Assembly (NCBI GenBank): GCA_028673005.1
Contig: CM054117.1
Span: 32,832,561 to 32,896,560 of the forward strand
Direction of reading: 5' to 3'
From: Tanypteryx hageni
Taxonomy: Eukaryota > Arthropoda > Insecta > Odonata > Petaluridae
Length of the DNA stretch: 64,000 nucleotides
The position numbers were made by a program, and so were the translations under genes. The notes beneath the pieces are model-generated. The model had not been told where the DNA came from, ran no database searches, and saw only the letters and a list, made by a program, of their open reading frames with translations. Shown piece by piece: positions 39,355-52,485 of the stretch (positions are counted from its first letter, which is position 1; every line of letters starts with the position of its first letter).

Positions 39355-42190
39355 CCTCTAGGAAAGTTCCCGGACCCGAGATCAAGACGCCATGAGATAG
39401 CGGCGCGGAGGTAAAAGACTCGCTTGTTCAAACTACGACCCTCCGGTAAATACGAGCCGACGCGTAAACAGTACCCTTCCGATACAAGGGATGAAGACAA
39501 GAGAGAAGCCAAAGTGAAAATATAAAAGACGAATCTGGCTTTCGCACCCCACTAATATAGTTCAAAGTGAGCGCATATAGAGAGTGAGCGGAAAGAGGAA
39601 GCCTCTGGGAAAGAGAAACTCTTCGCGCAATAGTTGCGCGACGCATCGCGGAGTCGTTCCCTTCCTAGAAGACGGGAAGAAGAGTTATGGAGGGTAAAGA
39701 TATCTACGATACACATCATTGCCGGATAAGCCTCGCGTTGATAGGAATTTCATTGCACGACTAACAACCCCTTAAAACTCGCTAACCTCTCTACCTATTC
39801 TGCCTCAACTCTCTATCTCTCTCTCCCTCTCTTTACCTTTCTCTCTCCTCTCCCAGCGTCTTTCCAGAGTGGGTATGGGAATTTATTCGGGGAATGCTCG
39901 CCATTTCCTCAGCTATAGGGATCCTTAGGGAATTCATGGAGCAAGGAGGTGGATGAGGAACTCGAGTGGGACTGCGATAAGAGGTAAGGAGAAAAGGAAG
40001 AGGAAGAAAGTGGGAGAGGGAGGGCAATATAGGAGGAATGGTGAGAGAGAGATTTGCATCGGAGAAATGGGGAAGAAGAAAGGAAATGGCCATCGGTCGG
40101 GCGGAGAGGGAAAAATAGGGAAAAGGGAACTGAACGTTCGAGGCTGTAATTAATCCCTTTTCTGCCGCTCTTTCGCTGCAATTGCCATTTTTTCTTTTAT
40201 TTTGCGTTACTTCCAAGTCGTTGAAACAGAATAGACTTTCATTAATCAATTAGTGCGAAGAAACCTTATCCTTCGTATTTTCCGGGATTCTTTGATCGAT
40301 CGATTATGTTGGATTGATTCCTTTTCCATTCCTCCCAGTTATTGACGACGCGATGATGAAGAGGAATCAATAGTTGCGTAGGATTTTCTATCCTCGGGAA
40401 TAAAAATTCGAATCTGGCTCGATTCCAAATGCGGAATTCAAGCTTCTGAGTATTTTTTCCAAGGAGAGACCTTCATACTTGAATGAAAAAGGATGAATAT
40501 TATACAATATGTATGTAAATTATGCATAAAATCATACAATAAAACCGTGTATGAAAGATAGCTCTTTTCTGGCTTTCAAAAATATTGTATATAAATATCT
40601 GAAAAAGTATAACCCAATTTTTTTTTAAAGGCTATCGGCCATTCCACATAGTTATTCGACGATTGATTTTCTTATTAAACAAAATATTTTTACCGATCGT
40701 AATATCTTCCTTATTTCCGAAATAGAGCCCCTTTTACAGCCAAGCACAAACATCGCAGTTAAACTCCTTTTCGTGCTAATCGAAGCCTTCTACGCACTTG
40801 GGCCTAACTTACCCTCTAATATTCTCCTACGCCGTCCCAAATCCTCTTCGCTTGCCCATTCCTTTCACCGTCGTCCTTCTCACGTTCCCAATCTTCCTCC
40901 ACTCAATTCATTCTCCTCCGATAGGTACGCTCATTAATTACCACTAATATCGGCACACAAGACTCAGCTCTACCTCCCTCCCTGCAGGAGTTAAAACCTA
41001 TTACCGCCGAAAATCCCCTTTTTACTGACATCTCCCGAAAAAAAAACTGAATGAGAGGGCGGATTTTTTTCCACCAATCTCTGCTCTTTTCATCCTTCGC
41101 TCAAATCCCCTCCCCACTTTTGGGTTCCCTGTCCCTTTATCCGACCCTAACCTTTTCTCTCCTTCCCGTATTCCGACAGGACCGTTGAGGCGAGACATTT
41201 CTTCCGGACATTGTCCCGCGCCAACATCCTTCACGCCTTTTTCCCTTCCACCTCACCTCTCCCCTCCCGTCCCCCTTCCCCCCCCCCCGCTTCTTCCGCT
41301 ATCCTTTCTTGTTCTCTCACGAAGTTAGCGCGTCCCAGGATATCACCCTGTCTCCACCTCTTTTAAATCGTTCCGGTTCTCGCCAGGATTTTCATTCATT
41401 TTTATCTTTTTTTCGTTTTCATCTCTCCCTATCTATCGCTCTCATTCGACGTTTATATTCGCCCCTGGAAAGGGAATAGCCGAGCCAAAAATAGATTTTT
41501 TTCTGCGAAAATTCTTTCTTCGCATTTGTTTTGAGCGGTGGATAACCGAGTGAAAAATATGTGTTTTCGCGAAAAAGAGTTCCACATTTCATTCCTCTCA
41601 TCTTTTCGAATTCGTTCTTAAAATGGCGCAAGGAAATCTTTTATGTTTTGTGAGAAATGGATGTTCAAAAAGGGGAGAAATATGTGCGATGATGTGAATA
41701 GGGATTAAAGCCAATTTATGAAAGACGGGCTTTCCTTTTATTACCATGCGCCGTCGTATGTTCTTAGTGGCAGTATCTTTGAGCGATGAATCTTTCTGTG
41801 GGGTGAAAGGACTTTTCTGCCGTGTGTTAATTTTAGAAGGACCCACAAGTAAAATTTACATTGGTTTTTAAAGATACATCACTTATTTATTAGAATAGCC
41901 TATTCTTTCTCTTTTGTCTATTTTTATACTCTTTTTTTATTAAATTCACCTGAGATACATTCATGTATTCAAATCCGAAATATAAATGTATATTAATGAG
42001 TTTGAATCAACAGTTGTACATGAAAAAATATTAGGAAGTCTCTCCATAAAAAATATTTAAACCGTTTTCACGTTTTGATATTTTAATTATATTTTGAAAT
42101 TTAAGAAATGATCAAATGCGCACCTAGTGACACCAAGCGGCAGGAAATGCAATAGTGTGAAAACAAACAACGCCATATTGAGTTTGACTG
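38240..42190. other. Unassigned DNA with alternating CT- and GA-rich blocks
   Basis: Pyrimidine-rich at 38860-39300, 39780-39860 and 40720-41420; purine-rich at 39940-40120. The overlapping ORFs here follow composition. No domain was recognised. Confidence 0.45.
39320..39354. repeat. (TACA)n(TA)n microsatellite
   Basis: A short TACA run followed by about 20 bases of TA. Confidence 0.93.
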
Positions 42191-42199
42191 TAAGACCAG

Positions 42200-42936
42200 A
42201 GTTGTTGAAATTGGCTTAATAAAAATTCCGGACATGAAAAGAAAAACTATCCATGAAACGGAGGAAGAAAGGCTAGTGAGATTAACGAGGCAAAAAGAAT
42301 ATTACAAGAAAAGAAAGAAAAACATCGATGCAGAGAAAGAATAGACTGGAACGAATGAAAAGCAAGGCAAGGACGGGAAGAGAAAATTAAAATAAAAAAG
42401 CGTCTAGATGATTAGAAAAGTTCAAAGTAAGTTATAAATTTTAGGTAATAAAGAAACAAAAGAACGACGAGAAGCACGTTTCGTTACGTCACGTTTGGCA
42501 AACGAAACAGAAGAGGCGCGATGTAATCGTCTAAATAATTTAAGTTTAAATCGATCTCTACATCCTAACAATTAAATTATTACTGACAAATATAGTAGTT
42601 TTACGACGGACATTCACAAATTCGCCGGTTAAATTTGTTGTGTATGCAAGAAACATTTATCAATTCCTGTGTAGCTATTTCTCATTATCGGTTTTAAGGA
42701 ATAATAGCAGAGTTGATTTGCCTAACGTATTGCCACTTGAGCTTATAGAGCCAGACAAACTTTTCTTATGCAACTGGCGTAAAATGTTTTGGCAAATTAA
42801 TCCAAAAGAATGCCCTTCAAGAGCTTATTGGAAAATCATGTATCCTGGAATTATACCAGGTGAACTATTAAGTTTGTCGGCTGTAGAAAAACGCTCGATT
42901 TCCCTTGAAATTCCTTTTATACAAATTATAAAATAG
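42200..42936 (+). pseudogene. Second Helitron protein fragment, N-terminal region
   Basis: The 5' half holds broken reading frames with the repeated basic motifs of Helitron N-termini: ETEEERLVRLTRQKEYYKKR and, later, ERREARFVTSRLANETEEAR. The 3' half (ORF 42640-42936, opening at a non-ATG codon) reads DLPNVLPLELIEPDKLFLCN and, further on, PGELLSLSAVEKRSISL with PFIQI. The order, a short-CxxC-like region followed by an L-S-x-x-E-K-R-x-I-S block and PFIQI, fits the part of Helitron proteins upstream of the domain seen at 2-724. Stops interrupt it, the coding similarity ends near 42936, and no Helitron 3' end was found. The family call rests on motif memory. A host-derived PIF1-like relic is possible. 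Confidence 0.6.
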
Positions 42937-43072
42937 GATGGCAGATTTGGAAAATATGGTTCAATATTAGCTAAATTTCTATATTGAATAGCTAGTAATG
43001 TTTGATGCAAATTCATACATAACAATTTGGTCTCATAGTCATAATTATAAATTCATTTCACTAAAAAGTATA

Positions 43073-43457
43073 AAATAAAAATATATTAAAAAGCTTTTTT
43101 AATTTATCCTCTTTTTTATAAAGCGCACCGAAAAGCATAAAATAAATTTTAGGGTCCCAGAAAATATCTGGATCTTAAGGAAATTTTACGTTAAATATAA
43201 TCATGAATCTCTTGAAAAAAGATGGATGGCGTATGTTGATTAAACAAGAGTTTTTCAGGCTATTTATAATGTAGTGAATAATTTAATCAACATATGCCAT
43301 ACATCTTTTTTAAAAGAGATTTATGATTATATCTAACGAAAATTTTCCTTAACATCCAGATATTTTCTGGGATCCAAAAATTTATTTTATACTTTTCAGT
43401 GCGCTTTATAAAAAAGAGTATAAATTAAAAACGTTTTTTTAAAAATATTTTTATTTC
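43073..43457. repeat. Long inverted repeat (foldback), arms about 172-176 bp, 37-bp spacer
   Basis: The left arm (43073-43244) and right arm (43282-43457) are reverse complements with scattered mismatches. For example GTATGTTGATTAAA on the left matches TTTAATCAACATATG on the right, and AAAGCGCACCGAAAAG matches CTTTTCAGTGCGCTTT. The arms contain no ORF. It could be a foldback MITE or a hairpin-RNA locus. I could not define a target duplication in the AT-rich flanks. Confidence 0.9.
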
Positions 43458-43459
43458 TA

Positions 43460-46400
43460 ACCTTTAATGTCTACGTGTAGTCATCTTTTTGATAAGGTCG
43501 AAACCGATCTAAGAGTTTCATGATGCAGTCACAATACTTCCATTAAGTTGCGATGCACATTTTTAGTTTGTCCAAAACCTCTTTGTTCCCAAAAATTCAA
43601 TCCCCACTCCTTCGGTTACCTAAAGAAAATCATGGATTCGGAACTCATTCAATTTTACTTATACTCCAATTTGACTGCGTGAATCTTGATAAAGTGATAT
43701 TATCTTTCTACCATTTTGCTTATGGCGCATAAAATTATCCTGCATAATAATCTATAATAGCTGAATGGATAATAAATTTAAATTTCAGTAACAGTAACTG
43801 CAACGAATCTGAGAAATTATTTTGCGAACCTTTAATTTACTACGAGCTCTACCCCTACGCCCTACGTGCATCAACCTAACTCTCGCTCCAAGGACTACGG
43901 CGCTACACGCCTCGCATCTAGTCTCGCAGAGCACGGCAAACTCAGTCGTTATAAATGAGAAGGAGAAGACTTCTACCGTAATCTTTACTATAAATCACAG
44001 AAATATAGATATAAAACAATAGAATCCTTCCCTCTGTCTTTCCCTAATTAATAATAATTGCTAATGGACAAACTTACGATCAAACTTACGATATCGGAAA
44101 ATTATTATATTATAAGAATATTACTCATTTAAAATAATTAATGTTATATTGCTTAAGACACAATAAATGTTAATTTTATCGGCAAGAGATATTACCTAAG
44201 TTTCTGCAGTCATTACTGACTTTGATTAGAAATTTATTAGCGTGGTCGTTCATTTGTTTTATATTTAGACAAAAGTTTTCACGAAAATGTTCAAACGATT
44301 TTTATCCTTCATACGTCAGTTTGATTGCAAGTGCAAATGTACTGAAAAATCGGATTTAATAACGCCAGTAGCCTTAGTAACGTTTTATGAAATGCAATAG
44401 TTCGGAAAAATTATAATATAAACTCAAACGAGGGAAAACACGAATTAGATAACAATAAACGATAAGAATTTTTTTCATCTCAGTGTGAAATAGTACAAAT
44501 CTTGCGTCGAAATCTCCATCATAAGATATTTATAAATGTAAAAAAAATCATAGTTCTGCACATCAGATTCCTGCCAATTACATATTTATCATATGGAAAT
44601 CTAAAAGCCGTTGGAGTAAAACTCGCTTCTTTGTTTTAAATGCAAATAATGAAAAACGTCATTTGTTGTCAATCTAACCAAAACTGAAAGAATCGTTAAA
44701 ATTTATATAGCCGTTCTCAACGACGTTATTTGAAATATGAATGCCTGTGAAATCATCAGACTATGTGGACAACGTTCAAAATCGAGTAATTATTAATAGG
44801 ATTATTACTATCATGGAGGAAATTATTAAACATTTGATGACTAAAATTTAATTGGAATTACAACACGCCTCAATAAATTCAACGCATCATCAATGTGATC
44901 GAGAACTAGGGTAACACTTGACCTTTTCACCCGAAAACTAATTTCTCCTATGAGATGCTAATATTACTATCAACTAATTAACCCATAAATTTGCTGGGAA
45001 ATACTCATAAAAAAAGAAAACCGATTCATGTGAAAAAATTTGAGGGGATGTCTCTATAAATAGAATGAGGAAAATATATCGTCTCTCTTCCTTCCAATCT
45101 CAAACTAATCAAAAAAGGGAAAAAAACAGAAATATTATATATTTTTTAAAATTAATACAGCATATATCGATTTAGATGGAGAGAGACGGAGAAACTCATC
45201 CTAAAGCCGACGAAAATACGGAGAATCACAAGATTTCCCAAAAGCCCAAATTTCTCTTTCAATCCACATCTACGCGTCAATCTTGTGGTGCGACAATCAC
45301 ACGCCTGCAACGACAGCCTGCGAGATTTTCACACAAGCAAAAAATAATATGAAAGCATTTTTTCCCCTTATTCCTGTTCCAGATGGGAATTGCTCTACTA
45401 AATAAATTCTAAATAATTTCCCGTATTAATATCGTTCGATCTGTTTTCGTCTTTATTTTCATGGGGACCTGATGACGTTACGATCATGAAGTCTGGGCGG
45501 AAACACTTGTAGTGAAAGGTGGAAAGGAAAAGATTCGCAGAGGCGAGGGATCCTTCGGGTCTCTTTTTCTTCCGACCGGCAAAGCGCCCATCCTTTGATT
45601 GAAAGTATCTTTTTTATATTTCGGACGTCATCAAAACGAATGGTCGCTTTTATCCTTTCCCGTGTGAGGAAAGAAACTCCATTCCTCAGAAAGGAGCGCA
45701 TGAATATTAAAGATATCTAATATCGGGCAAATCGAATGCTGACGCATAAATAAATTCATAGCTGACGTCTGAAATACGGAACTATTTCGAAATCCCCAGT
45801 GTAGAGAAGATGAAGTTCTACAATTACATACCGACGTGCAATACCAAATCTTTCCAATTTAAACTCTCCAAATAAATCAAAAGAAGAATAAACAAAAAAT
45901 GCTATTTAAGGAATCGATAAATATATATTATAAATATGTATTTCATTGAAGAGGCCAATATGTTTTTGCAAATATGTACAAAGTTTAAATAATTTTGTGC
46001 ATGTCATTTATATACCGCAAAGATTCATTCCCTAAAATTTAATAAACAATTTAAAGCAAGCTATCGCTCAATGATAACTTACTTCCAAAAACAAACATTT
46101 CTGTCTTAATTTCCAGATCGTGGACTCGAACTTCGTAGAATTAAGTGGAAACCGAGTTATTTGCACCATCATAATGAGAGAGAGATAACGAATAATATGC
46201 TCACTCAAATTACTTCTCAAATTTACCTCTATATGAATGATAAGCGCAAAGGCTCGCTGGAAGCTTTCCAAAATATTAGGCGCCGAAAAGGTGATAACTT
46301 CGAAGGATATGATAAAGATTTATACCAGAAAATTGTAAATCTCCTGGAGAGAATTCAAACGAGTTGCCGCTTTATTTGGATTGCCACAACCGTGCCAGGG

Positions 46401-46990
46401 AATGTCGAATAAAAAGAATTTCCTTCAGTTCGTAGCATAAAATAACATCCAGAAAAGTGATATGGATGTTTTCTCTCCGCATTCATTTTATGATCTGCTG
46501 ATATTTCATTGAAATTGCATGTTATTCTTTTTCACTGTCATACTGGTGAACTACCTCAACTTAAATCGTAGACAGGAGTGTCAAAGCTACCAAGAAAAGT
46601 ATTTAATAAACAAGAAGTCCAAACCAGGACTAATGCAGGCTGGTTTCCCAAAGTTGACGTCCCGATTTGATTACATATATTGGTAGGAAATGTTTCAGTA
46701 TGTGTTAGTCATTCCAAGGAATTCTCATACCAAAAATACCATTTATAGTTCATAATTCATCGATGATAGAAAAAAATTGGAAAACTAATTAATACAGCAT
46801 TATCAGGTTTAAAATATTAAAAACAATGTCAAAATATCTTTTTCACTTTCTATTTTGGATTTTTTTTTAAATAAACGAATTTAATAAATGTTACTGTCTA
46901 TACGCTAATATGTCTGGATCAACTGTCCATTTCTGAGGAGTAGTCGAGCGGAAAAGAAAATCACCAGTTTGTTCACTCGTTAATGCTCAA
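43460..46990. other. Unassigned AT-rich DNA
   Basis: No gene recognised. The ORF at 46161-46412 follows a fair splice-acceptor-like string (TTAATTTCCAG near 46117) but has no known domain and no donor partner I could see. A GC-richer patch lies at about 45450-45700. Confidence 0.4.
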
Positions 46991-47129
46991 GCCCAGTTCG
47001 GTAATAATCGTCTCCTTGGCAACAATCCGATAAAATACGATTTAAAACGCAAAAACGCTATGTTTTAGTAGAAATTGAAGAAGATTTGATCAATTATGAA
47101 AATTCGGTCATATGAATTAGAATTTACAT

Positions 47130-47420
47130 TCTTTTCCCCTTAGAACAGTACAAACATCGCTCCGATATCACAATTTTAAGATATTTTAATGTATTAAAGA
47201 AAACATCTCTGCACGATGGATTTGAGATGTTCTATGTAAAACAAATAGGGAAAAAAGATTCCTGGAATCGAACCCAGTATTTAAATCTTTGCCAAATAAA
47301 ATATAGTCCGGAGGTGGACCCTGGCAGCACGAGCCTCATACTAAATTTCATGAAAATCGGTCCATTGGTGCACAAGTTGTTAGTAGTGGACACACATACA
47401 TACACAGACATGACCGTTTC
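47130..47420. repeat. B-box-containing dispersed repeat (copy 1)
   Basis: Shares with 47820-48140 the order: CTCCGATATCACAATTTTAAG, TTCCTGGAATCGAACCC, TTTCATGAAAATCGGTC and an ACACAGACA-type tail. Read on the minus strand the second motif is GGGTTCGATTCCAGGA, a pol III B-box-like sequence. Confidence 0.7.
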
Positions 47421-47819
47421 ATAAGGTTATGTTTCCTTTGGAAACCAGCCTAAACAAGATAATCCAAACAGAACTTATGATACCAACTTTCCATTTAATC
47501 ATTTATTTAATACTTATATTGGCTTTAATAGCTTTAAAGTCATCGCGGATATGTAGCTTTTTGTGTTCCTAAATTTCATAACTTAGCGTTATAAAATAAT
47601 ACAAATACATTACAACGGAATATTAAATTGATCACTCGTATTTGTGCGACAAAATAACGCGTGTACGTATTAGAATATACCAAATCTGAGTCCAACAATA
47701 GTTGTTGCAATGGCAACACTCTCGTAATGAGCGATAAAAACTGCAAAATCCCCATTATTTACGCGAAATTCTAAAAAATACAATCGATAAGCAAAATTCT
47801 AAGGTAAAAATTAAAATCT

Positions 47820-48140
47820 TCATTCCTTTCCTCGAAGAATAGTACAACACTCACTCCGATATTACAATTCTAAGATATTTTAATGCGCAAGAGAAAATTA
47901 CCCTGCATGATGGATTTCAGATTTCTCATGTAAATCAAATGGGAAGGATAGTTCCTGGAATCGAACCCGGGACTTCAATCTTCGCAAGAAAAACTATCCT
48001 CGGGAGCTCGGCCCATGTAGCAAGAGATTTCCACCAAGTTTCATGAAAACGGTCTATTGGTTAAAAGGTTAATAGGAGGGACGGACAGACAGACAGAAAG
48101 ATAGACAGAATGACGGACAGACAGACAAACAGACACAATG
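47820..48140. repeat. B-box-containing dispersed repeat (copy 2)
   Basis: A direct-orientation relative of 47130-47420, about 690 bases downstream. TCCTGGAATCGAACCCGGGA is flanked by GGATAGTT and a matching AACTATCC on the minus strand, so this segment can close into a tRNA-like hairpin with a T-arm. It ends in GGACGGACAGACAGACAG. It may be a tRNA-related SINE on the minus strand. Confidence 0.7.
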
Positions 48141-48149
48141 ACAAAACTA

Positions 48150-48840
48150 TAAGCCTATTTCCATTCTGAAAAGTGGGCTAAAACACGACGTTTCGCTACA
48201 ATCATCAGATGATCTGACAAATATTAAGTTCCAGCAAAATTAATTGAGCCTAAGTTTAATGATGCGTATACACATTGGCTAAAGGTCATTACATCAGATG
48301 TATCCATTGGAAACGTAGGCATAATACCGTCAACGGGAACAAACTTTGGTCAGAATGATATTTCCCGCGTGTTTCCTCAACATAAGCTGTAGGTACGCAA
48401 ATGCAAAAAAAAACTAAAAGTAATTCCTAAAAAAATGCCTACTTGTAAAACAGTTTTTTCAATTTATCCTCCCAATTCAATCCAGCTCGAAGAAATCACC
48501 AAAAGAAATTGTCAATAAAAACCAGAAAGGCATTCCATGTCCACTACAGCGTACACAAGAAATAAAAGGCAATTTGATCTTTTCCAGTTTACCTCTCACA
48601 AAGCATCGGAGAAAAAGAGAAAATTACGACCCTGGCAAAAAAAAGCCGTCGAGGATTCAATAACATTCCGTTAAAAGGAGAAATATATATTTATATACAT
48701 GATCTGCCTGAAACCAGCTTTTTTATGTCCAGCGGTGACCGCTATGGGAATCTCGATCTATCCAACCTCCCTTTTGACACGAGGCCACAAAGGAGAACGC
48801 GAAATCCAAAATCACCCACAGAACATAAACTTCTATTCAG
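48150..48840. other. Unassigned AT-rich DNA
   Basis: Nothing recognised between the repeat pair and the purine tract. Confidence 0.5.
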
Positions 48841-49049
48841 TTTAGAAGAGGATGATTTCTCCCCCTCCCTTACCTTTTCTCCACCAATCACCTAACCTTC
48901 GGACGGATTCCTCCCATCTCTCAAACGAACGAAAACGCCAAAAGAATTCGCTAAGGCCATCACGAAGAAAGAAGAGGATTTTTCTGGGAGAAGGAAAGGA
49001 GTTTCCAGAAAAGAGGAAGGGGATAAATAAAGATGAAAAAAGAGTGACG

Positions 49050-50200
49050 GAGACATAGAGAGGGAAAAAGAAGATAGGGACCGCAGAGTTTGGACAAGAA
49101 GATGAAGGAGGAGTATAAGGGGGAATTTTCGGGTATTGGCTTGGATGCCAGAGAGAGAGGGAGAGAAAGGGGAAGGGAGAGAAAGAGGAGAGGGAGAAAG
49201 GAAGAGAAAGGAAAAAGGGAAAATGGAGAGAGAGATGGGAGAACGAGATGGAGGGAGATATAGGAAAGGAGAGGGCGGAAGTGTGAGGGAGGGGAAGAGA
49301 GAGGGAGGGGAAGAGAGAGGGAGGGGGAGAGAGAGGGAGGGGGAGAGAGAGGGAGGGGGAGAGAGAGGGAGTGGAAGAGAGAGAGGGGAAGAGAGAGAGG
49401 GGAGAGAGAGGGGAAGAGAGAGGGGAAGAGATAGGGGAGAAGAGAGAGGACGAGAGATAGGGGAGAGAGAGAGAGGGAAGGAGAAAGAGGGAGGAAAGGG
49501 AAGTGAGAGGGAGGGAGAGGGAGAAAAAAGAAATGGTAGAGATAGGTAGTGGAGAACGAGAGGGAGGGATAGAGAGAGGGGAGAGGAGAGAGAGGGAAGG
49601 AGAGAGGGAAGGAGAGAGAGAGAGGGAAAGAGAGAGGGAAGGAGAGAGAGGGAAGGAGACAGAGGGAAGGAGAGAGGGAAGGAAAGAGAGGGAAGGAGAG
49701 AGAGGAGAGGGAAGGATAGAAAGGGAGAGAGAGAGAGAGGGAGTGAAAACGAGATAGTGGGAGAGAAAGGAGAGAAGAGGGAAGGAGAGAGAGGGAAGGA
49801 GGGAGAGGGAAGGAGAGAGAGGGAAGGAGAGAGAGGGAAGGAGAGAGAGGGATGGAGAGAGGGAAGGAGAGAGAGAGGGAAGGAGAGAGAGGGAAGGAGA
49901 TAGAGAGAGGAGAGAGAGGGAAGGAGAGAAAGGGAAGGATAGAAAGGGAGAGAGGAGTGGAGACGAGATAGTGGGAGAGAGAGGGAGAAAGAGGGAAGGA
50001 GTGGACGGGAGAGTGAGGGAGAGAGGGAAGGAGAGGGAGGGAGGGGAAGAGAGATAGGGAGGGAGAAAGAGGAAGAGAGAGAGGGAGTGTGGGAGAAAAA
50101 GAGAGGGTGGGAGGGATGGGGAGGAAGAGAGATGGAGGGGAAGGGGGATGGCGAGAGAAAGGGAGGAGGGAGAAAAAGAGGGAGAGATTGAGCTGACCCG
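49050..50200. repeat. Giant purine (GA) tract, about 1.1 kb
   Basis: The + strand is almost entirely G and A, built of GAGAGAGGGA, GGAGAGAGAGGGAAGGA and similar units with local tandem duplications. Three minus-strand ORFs of 435-495 codons (Ser/Pro/Leu repeats) and matching + strand Arg/Glu/Gly ORFs run through it. The three long minus frames are open only because the tract lacks stop codons. I reject them as genes. Confidence 0.95.
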
Positions 50201-50209
50201 GGAGCACTG

Positions 50210-51570
50210 CATTCCGAGAGCCCCTTGAATAGAGAGGAGGGGAAGCGACAGAGGAAGATATATGCATTAAGTGATAAAAAGCAAGAGTCGGGAAAGGAAA
50301 GATACAAGAGGATAGGACGAGGAAAGAGAGAGATAAGACAAAAAAGAATTTCCGCGAATTTCTTCGTATTTGTCCGCATGCATGACTAAAAGGCGCGGTG
50401 GGGGAGGAAGTTAAGACTGGAAAAGGAGGAAAAAGACATCAGTGGAGTGAGCGGCAAAAGAGTGGGGGTGGTAGTGGAGGAATCTGAACCAAAAGCCCGC
50501 CACCGCGGCGAAAATCTGGTCCGAAAAAAAGCTGGGTAAATATTGGATAAGGGTTTGAAGACGGAAGAGAACGGAGGAGGGGCGAGGATGTGTGGCAGGC
50601 AAATACGGAAAAGGGAAATGAGGGAAAAATATCATTCGATGGTTCCATGTTCGGAGGGAGGAATCAAAGAGCGGAGGAAGGGGGAAATGGTTGTTTATAC
50701 GCCGTGACGTCGGCGAGTTTAAAAAATAAAGTGAAAGTATGTGAATAAAATATTCATCGATGCGATCACTAAACAGAGATTGCTCTGGAGGAAAGGAGGA
50801 GCCAAATTGGAAATTTATTGGGTTAAGATGTAGGGATAAATCAATTACCAGAGAGAACGCTAATATATCACGTGATATGGACAATTATCCTTGTGGGAGC
50901 TCCGCTGCATTGGGGCAAACGTTTTCTTCTGAGGGAAAGTTTCAGGACTTTCATCAGATTATTGTTCAGAAATTATGTACATAATCTATAAAAAGTTATT
51001 ACCGACTTTATAACCTAACACTTCACTCTATAAATAGATGCATATATCGAAAAGACATGATGAAAAATCAAAAAGGCTTAACGAAATAATATTAAAACTT
51101 TGAAAATATTTTTATAAAGTGGAGATTCATTATGCGTATTCATTATTCAGCTCATTTCCCATCCCCAAACACAGTTAATACCTCCTTCAAATTTTTGCCT
51201 TTGCCACAGAAATATATCACGCGAAAATGTTTTCTACAACGCCATTGACCTAAGACTTTTAACTTTAGGGGACAAAATTACCAAAAAGTGTCAAACGCCT
51301 AATTTGAGTTGGATTATTTCGCCGCAGGAGAATGTTAAAATGAAAAGAATATCGTTTCCGTCTATTTCAAGGCCTCCACTTATAATTAAAAAATTCAGAA
51401 TAATCTTTCACTGCAAATCAATTGAGAGAAGATGCACACCTCGTGCGTGCGTGCATGCATGCTAGGTAAAGCAGTTCTTTACGAATTAAGTAATTCTACA
51501 ACTTTTATTAGAAGTCATTTTCATAGGACTAATATTTTGAGATGATCTATGACGGAGAGTTCTCTTGTGT
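50210..51570. other. Unassigned DNA
   Basis: 50240-50700 stays purine-rich and GC-richer. The rest is AT-rich. ORFs at 50411-50884 and 50760-50984 show no domain. Confidence 0.45.
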
Positions 51571-51574
51571 TAAT

Positions 51575-51770
51575 AGAGAGATGGCACCCGTGCTTGTGTT
51601 AGGATAACTCTTTTTCTTTTCTTATTGCACTTTTCCCAAAGAATTCCGATTACCAAACTTCATGAAAATCCACTCAATAGTTTCGAAATGAAACATGCGG
51701 ACGGACAGATGCGCACGATCTGACCGTAAGACGTTCATTTTGTTTAGCTTTTTAAAGAAAGCGTAACAAC
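51575..51770 (+). repeat. Dispersed repeat with GGAC-type tail (copy)
   Basis: GATGGCACCCGTGCTTGTG, then CCAAACTTCATGAAAATCC and ATGCGGACGGACAGATGCG follow in the same order as the copy at 24985-25145. Confidence 0.6.
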
Positions 51771-52485
51771 AGGAAAACACGCATTAAACATAAATTATAT
51801 AATAGTATTGTTATAATAAAATGCAATGGCTTATTTTTCTCTATTTAGTTTATATGACTGGGATAGGTTCCAAAACAATTACGTAATCTCAAACTGTAAC
51901 TAATATACTGTTTCTTTGCCAGAGCAACGAGATCATTTTTTCAAATGTCAAGGTATGTCTACGCATTGCCATGGTTCGATAAGCGCTCTAGACCAGTGGT
52001 TCTCAAACGGTGAGCTGCGAGACTTTGAAGAGAAGATTGCAAATCTACGCGTCTTCCACCGATTATATACACAATTTTAACAAAGAAACTAACACACAGT
52101 ATTAAGACTAGCTGAACCCAGTCCAAAAGTATCACTGCGCTGGAAAGCGCGTAAACAGTAAGCCTGGAAACAACGTTGCCAGCGTTGTCATAGTAACCGA
52201 ATGCCTTGTGCATAAGCCATAGACAACTGATTGGTTTTCGCTGCTCTCTACGTCTCCGCCTATGGTGACCTTCCCGGCTGTCCGCGATTCTGGTGTATTC
52301 CTTTATCAAATCAGTGGCTGGCTTATACTATAATTTTGTGTCGGTGAATGCGTTTCGTGAGTTTATTCTGTATAAAATAATTTTGTATTAAGTGTTTTGT
52401 GTAACACTGTCAGTAGGAAACTGGGATATTTGTGGTTTCGTCCAATTATCGTTGCTAAAAATTATAAAACTTGCGCCCCTAAAAA

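Noticed and set aside
46110..46412. Possible host exon after a splice-acceptor-like string
   Set aside because: No known domain, no matching donor or neighbouring exon, and the AT-rich context makes such acceptors common.
48842..50379. Three long minus-strand ORFs of 435-495 codons over the purine tract
   Set aside because: They are Ser/Pro/Leu simple sequence open in all three frames of one strand because the GA tract contains no stop codons. No domain or start context supports them.
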